Assembly (NCBI GenBank): GCA_034008185.1
Contig: CM067084.1
Location: 16,450,385 to 16,514,384, forward strand
Direction: 5' to 3'
Source of the DNA: Gorsachius magnificus
Taxonomy: Eukaryota; Chordata; Aves; Pelecaniformes; Ardeidae
Length of the DNA: 64,000 nucleotides
The notes beneath the pieces are model-generated. The model saw only the letters and a program-made list of their open reading frames with translations, did no database searches and was not told the DNA's origin. The translations under genes and the position numbers were made by a program. Below are positions 61,710-64,000 of the stretch, in pieces. Each line of letters opens with the position of its first letter. Position 1 is the stretch's first letter.

Positions 61710-61960
61710 CAGGATGGGTAGAAGAAAAAGATCCTACTCGTGCTCTACGCAGAAAATTGCTGAAATGGAGTGTATATGTACTCAACAAATTCATATCATA
61801 GAAAGATGTTATGAACATTTCAGATGCAGAAAAGGCTTTGATCAGAGCTTGCAACTTGTAAGACATCTGAGAATCAAACCACAACACACAAATTCTTGGA
61901 AACCAGTATTTGTAAGTTCCATTGCTTGTGGAATTACTTGCTTTTTTGCTGTTGCTCTCA
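61710..61960 (+). pseudogene. Decayed C2H2 zinc-finger fragment
   Basis: In the frame open from ATG 61627, residues encoded at 61735-61905 align by eye to two tandem C2H2 fingers. Finger 1 begins YSCSTQK and ends TQQIHIIERCY, resembling 'HQRIHTGERPY'. It is about three residues short, and several zinc ligands are lost. Finger 2 reads YEHFRCRKGFDQSLQLVRHLRI, matching the common 'FSQSSQLVRHQRI' helix, followed after a short insertion by HTNSWKP in place of 'HTGEKP'. Loss of ligand cysteines and histidines plus indels in the linkers mean it cannot be a working protein. It may be a remnant of a retrocopied or relocated zinc-finger exon. Parent gene and full extent are unknown. A chance match is unlikely but not excluded. 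Confidence 0.6.
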
Positions 61961-64000
61961 TCAGTTACACATTTACCTCAATCTTGTTAATATATCATTT
62001 GATTCTGTGAAGCCTTATGGGTTTCAGTTTGTGAGAAGACATGGTACAAATTCAAATTCTGCTGCATTTGTATGAACAGATTTCTGCTCAAATGTCCCTG
62101 AGGCAAAGCATGCATTTTCATTAGAAGAAACACACTTGGACTGCATGCTAACATTGCCTTGCAAAATTTCTTCCAGACAGTTGTGTAAAGCTTGGCACAG
62201 CAAATTATTCCTAACCTACACTCCCCACCCTTACAAAGACTAAATAAAGGCAATTATCTCCAAAATCAGAGGAAGAGAAGACACATAAAAAGTTTACAGA
62301 ACAGAAACAATTCCCAAGTTGCATAGGAAAAAAACCCAACCAAAGCCAGGCATGTTTAAAATGTGGCTCTAAAAGAAACACAGCTTATCATTAGTCCAAG
62401 TGTGGGAAAGGAAGATAAGAACTAAATAAAAAAAATGTAGGTCATCTCCAGTTTCTCTAAAGGAAGATGAAATTAATTGACCTCTAGTATCTCATCTAGA
62501 ATCAACTTTCTCCCTGTACAGATACCACTGCTTCTGAAATGAACTGTTGCTTGAGTCACAGTTTTGCAGTCTCATTAATTACAGTAGTTTATTATTACAA
62601 TAAAGCTCAACATAGTGTTACATCTGATAAGAAAAATTAATTTATTCCATTCTTCAGCAGCACTCTGCCCACATTTCTCAGAGCAAATGAGTATCTGCAA
62701 ACTGCTCTGAAATTAATGATTTGGAAATACTTGGTGCATCCCAGAATAAGGCCTTTACTTTAATCTCATGCTGTATTAGTCCTTGGGAGTAAAAAGACTG
62801 AGTCTACAAGTTACTGAATCAAGCGTCCAAAATAGTTAATGAGAAGCATTTCTAAGCCATCCAAGAGAACATGCACTCTGCTATTTCAAACATAGGGGAA
62901 GATTAGAAATCCATCATTACTAGACACCACTGTGCCATCCTGCAGCCACACTTCACATTTATTGAAATCTCTGTGTCTAAAGTTTTTGTGTCTTTTCCCC
63001 TCCAAAATTGTTGTACAGTGGCCTCCTTGGTATTGCCTCTGAATAAAGTATACATTTGGATTACCTCTCCGTCAAATATCTACACAATATTAATAAAGTA
63101 TCCATCTCCAGATACATGGCATATTCCAATACAGAAGCACGACTAAACCACACTAACAGAATTTTTTATATATTATTTAAATATATTTTTATGTTATTAT
63201 TAAATAGAAACAACTATTATATATTTTTATATATCTATAAAATAACATTTTTAGGGTCAAGTTTTAAACAGAAAATTAACATACTCCTCTTGGGACAAAT
63301 GAATACTACAGTTCAGAACTACTATTGGAAAATATGTTGATTGTTTTACAGAAAAAAAAGAAACAGTATCACTTTTGCTAATTAAACCTGAATTAAAACA
63401 ATAATTAAAAGTGTAGTTGTTTACATGAATGAGAATCTCCACAGTTACATGAGCTGGAATAAAACATTGTAAGGGCTATAAATCTTTATTTTCCAATATA
63501 TAAAATAGGTCTAAGTCCTGGGGATTAGGAAGACATAACTATCCAATACAAGAATCTTTGATTTCCCTGCAATGTTCCTCTAAAGTATTAGCTCCAAGAG
63601 ATATCTCAACCTCAGAGATAATTGTGAAGAAAGGGAGATGCCTTAATGAGTGTTAACTAATGTTGCCTTCTTGCACTGCAAAAAAGTCTTTGACTAATAC
63701 TTTTTGTAATATCCAGCAATTTCTGGGTGTTTTTGTATCACAAATGAACTGCAAAAACTGCAATGCCAAGGACTTCTCAAAAATCAAGGAATAAAATGTT
63801 GAATTAATTCCTTTTTATGATCATTTGTATATATGAGTATTTGCTCGCACAGAACTTTAACCAGTGGTTGCTCTTCCACATAAAGTGCATTTATATAAAA
63901 CCCCCCTGACCTTCTCTTCCATTTACTTAAAAAGTGTGAGCCATTTAGAAAGAAAGCAGAAAAAAAATACTGTATAATTTAACTATGAGCACTTCCATGC
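61961..64000. other. Downstream non-coding DNA
   Basis: No gene is seen. Weak hints that the zinc-finger relic continues (AAACACACTTGG near 62128, TGCCTTGCAAAATTTC near 62155) are too poor to annotate. A nearly pure A/T segment lies at 63163-63240. The window ends in ordinary AT-rich sequence without reaching a neighbouring gene. Confidence 0.55.
63163..63240. repeat. AT-rich low-complexity segment
   Basis: TTTTTTATATATTATTTAAA, followed by further ATATTTTTAT and TATATATC motifs, makes up almost 80 bases with very few G or C. It is low-complexity sequence with no recognisable function. Confidence 0.8.

Noticed and set aside
1..64000. tRNA, rRNA, CRISPR arrays, bacterial operons, phage or viral genes
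   Set aside because: None was recognisable. The sequence is vertebrate nuclear DNA dominated by non-coding sequence.

Overview
The window is vertebrate nuclear DNA, most likely from a bird. It is AT-rich, has one GC-rich CpG island, and carries one intron-split gene. Its recognisable interspersed repeats are all CR1 LINEs ending in the ATTCTATG-type 3' repeat that is typical of sauropsids. No tRNA, rRNA, CRISPR array or bacterial-style operon is visible. The species cannot be named from the sequence alone.

The only gene I can support is EDNRA, the endothelin receptor type A, on the + strand. A TATA-less CpG-island promoter and non-coding exon 1 lie at about 23.3-24.3 kb. The start codon is in exon 2 (ATG 26850). 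Coding continues through exons at 26850-27251, 40041-40168, 48922-49120, 52987-53139, 55276-55409, 55808-55916 and 57841-57980. Every junction has GT/AG ends and phases agree throughout (0, 2, 0, 0, 2, 0). The conceptual protein has a signal peptide, a glycosylated N-terminus, seven membrane helices, DRY, CWFP and the endothelin-receptor form NPxxL/Y, followed by the conserved cytoplasmic tail.

The last exon as given contains a frame disruption inside the cysteine cluster of the tail. Read literally, the receptor stops at TAG 57877-57879 after about 387 residues. The conserved tail continues in another frame to TGA 57978-57980, giving an expected length near 421 residues. It may be an assembly or base error or a real truncating change.

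Layout: 1-23.3 kb is non-coding upstream DNA with three CR1 fragments. 23.3-24.4 kb holds the promoter, exon 1 and a CR1 scrap. 24.4-26.77 kb is the rest of intron 1. 26.8-58 kb is the coding body, with a 2.2-kb antisense CR1 copy in intron 3 (44.08-46.3 kb) whose reverse-transcriptase frame is broken by one stop codon. 58-58.75 kb or further is 3' UTR. The final 5 kb is non-coding except for a degenerate stretch at about 61.7-61.95 kb that reads as two decayed C2H2 zinc fingers. This relic and the exon-8 frame break are the two observations most worth a second look. I found no convincing new biological system.
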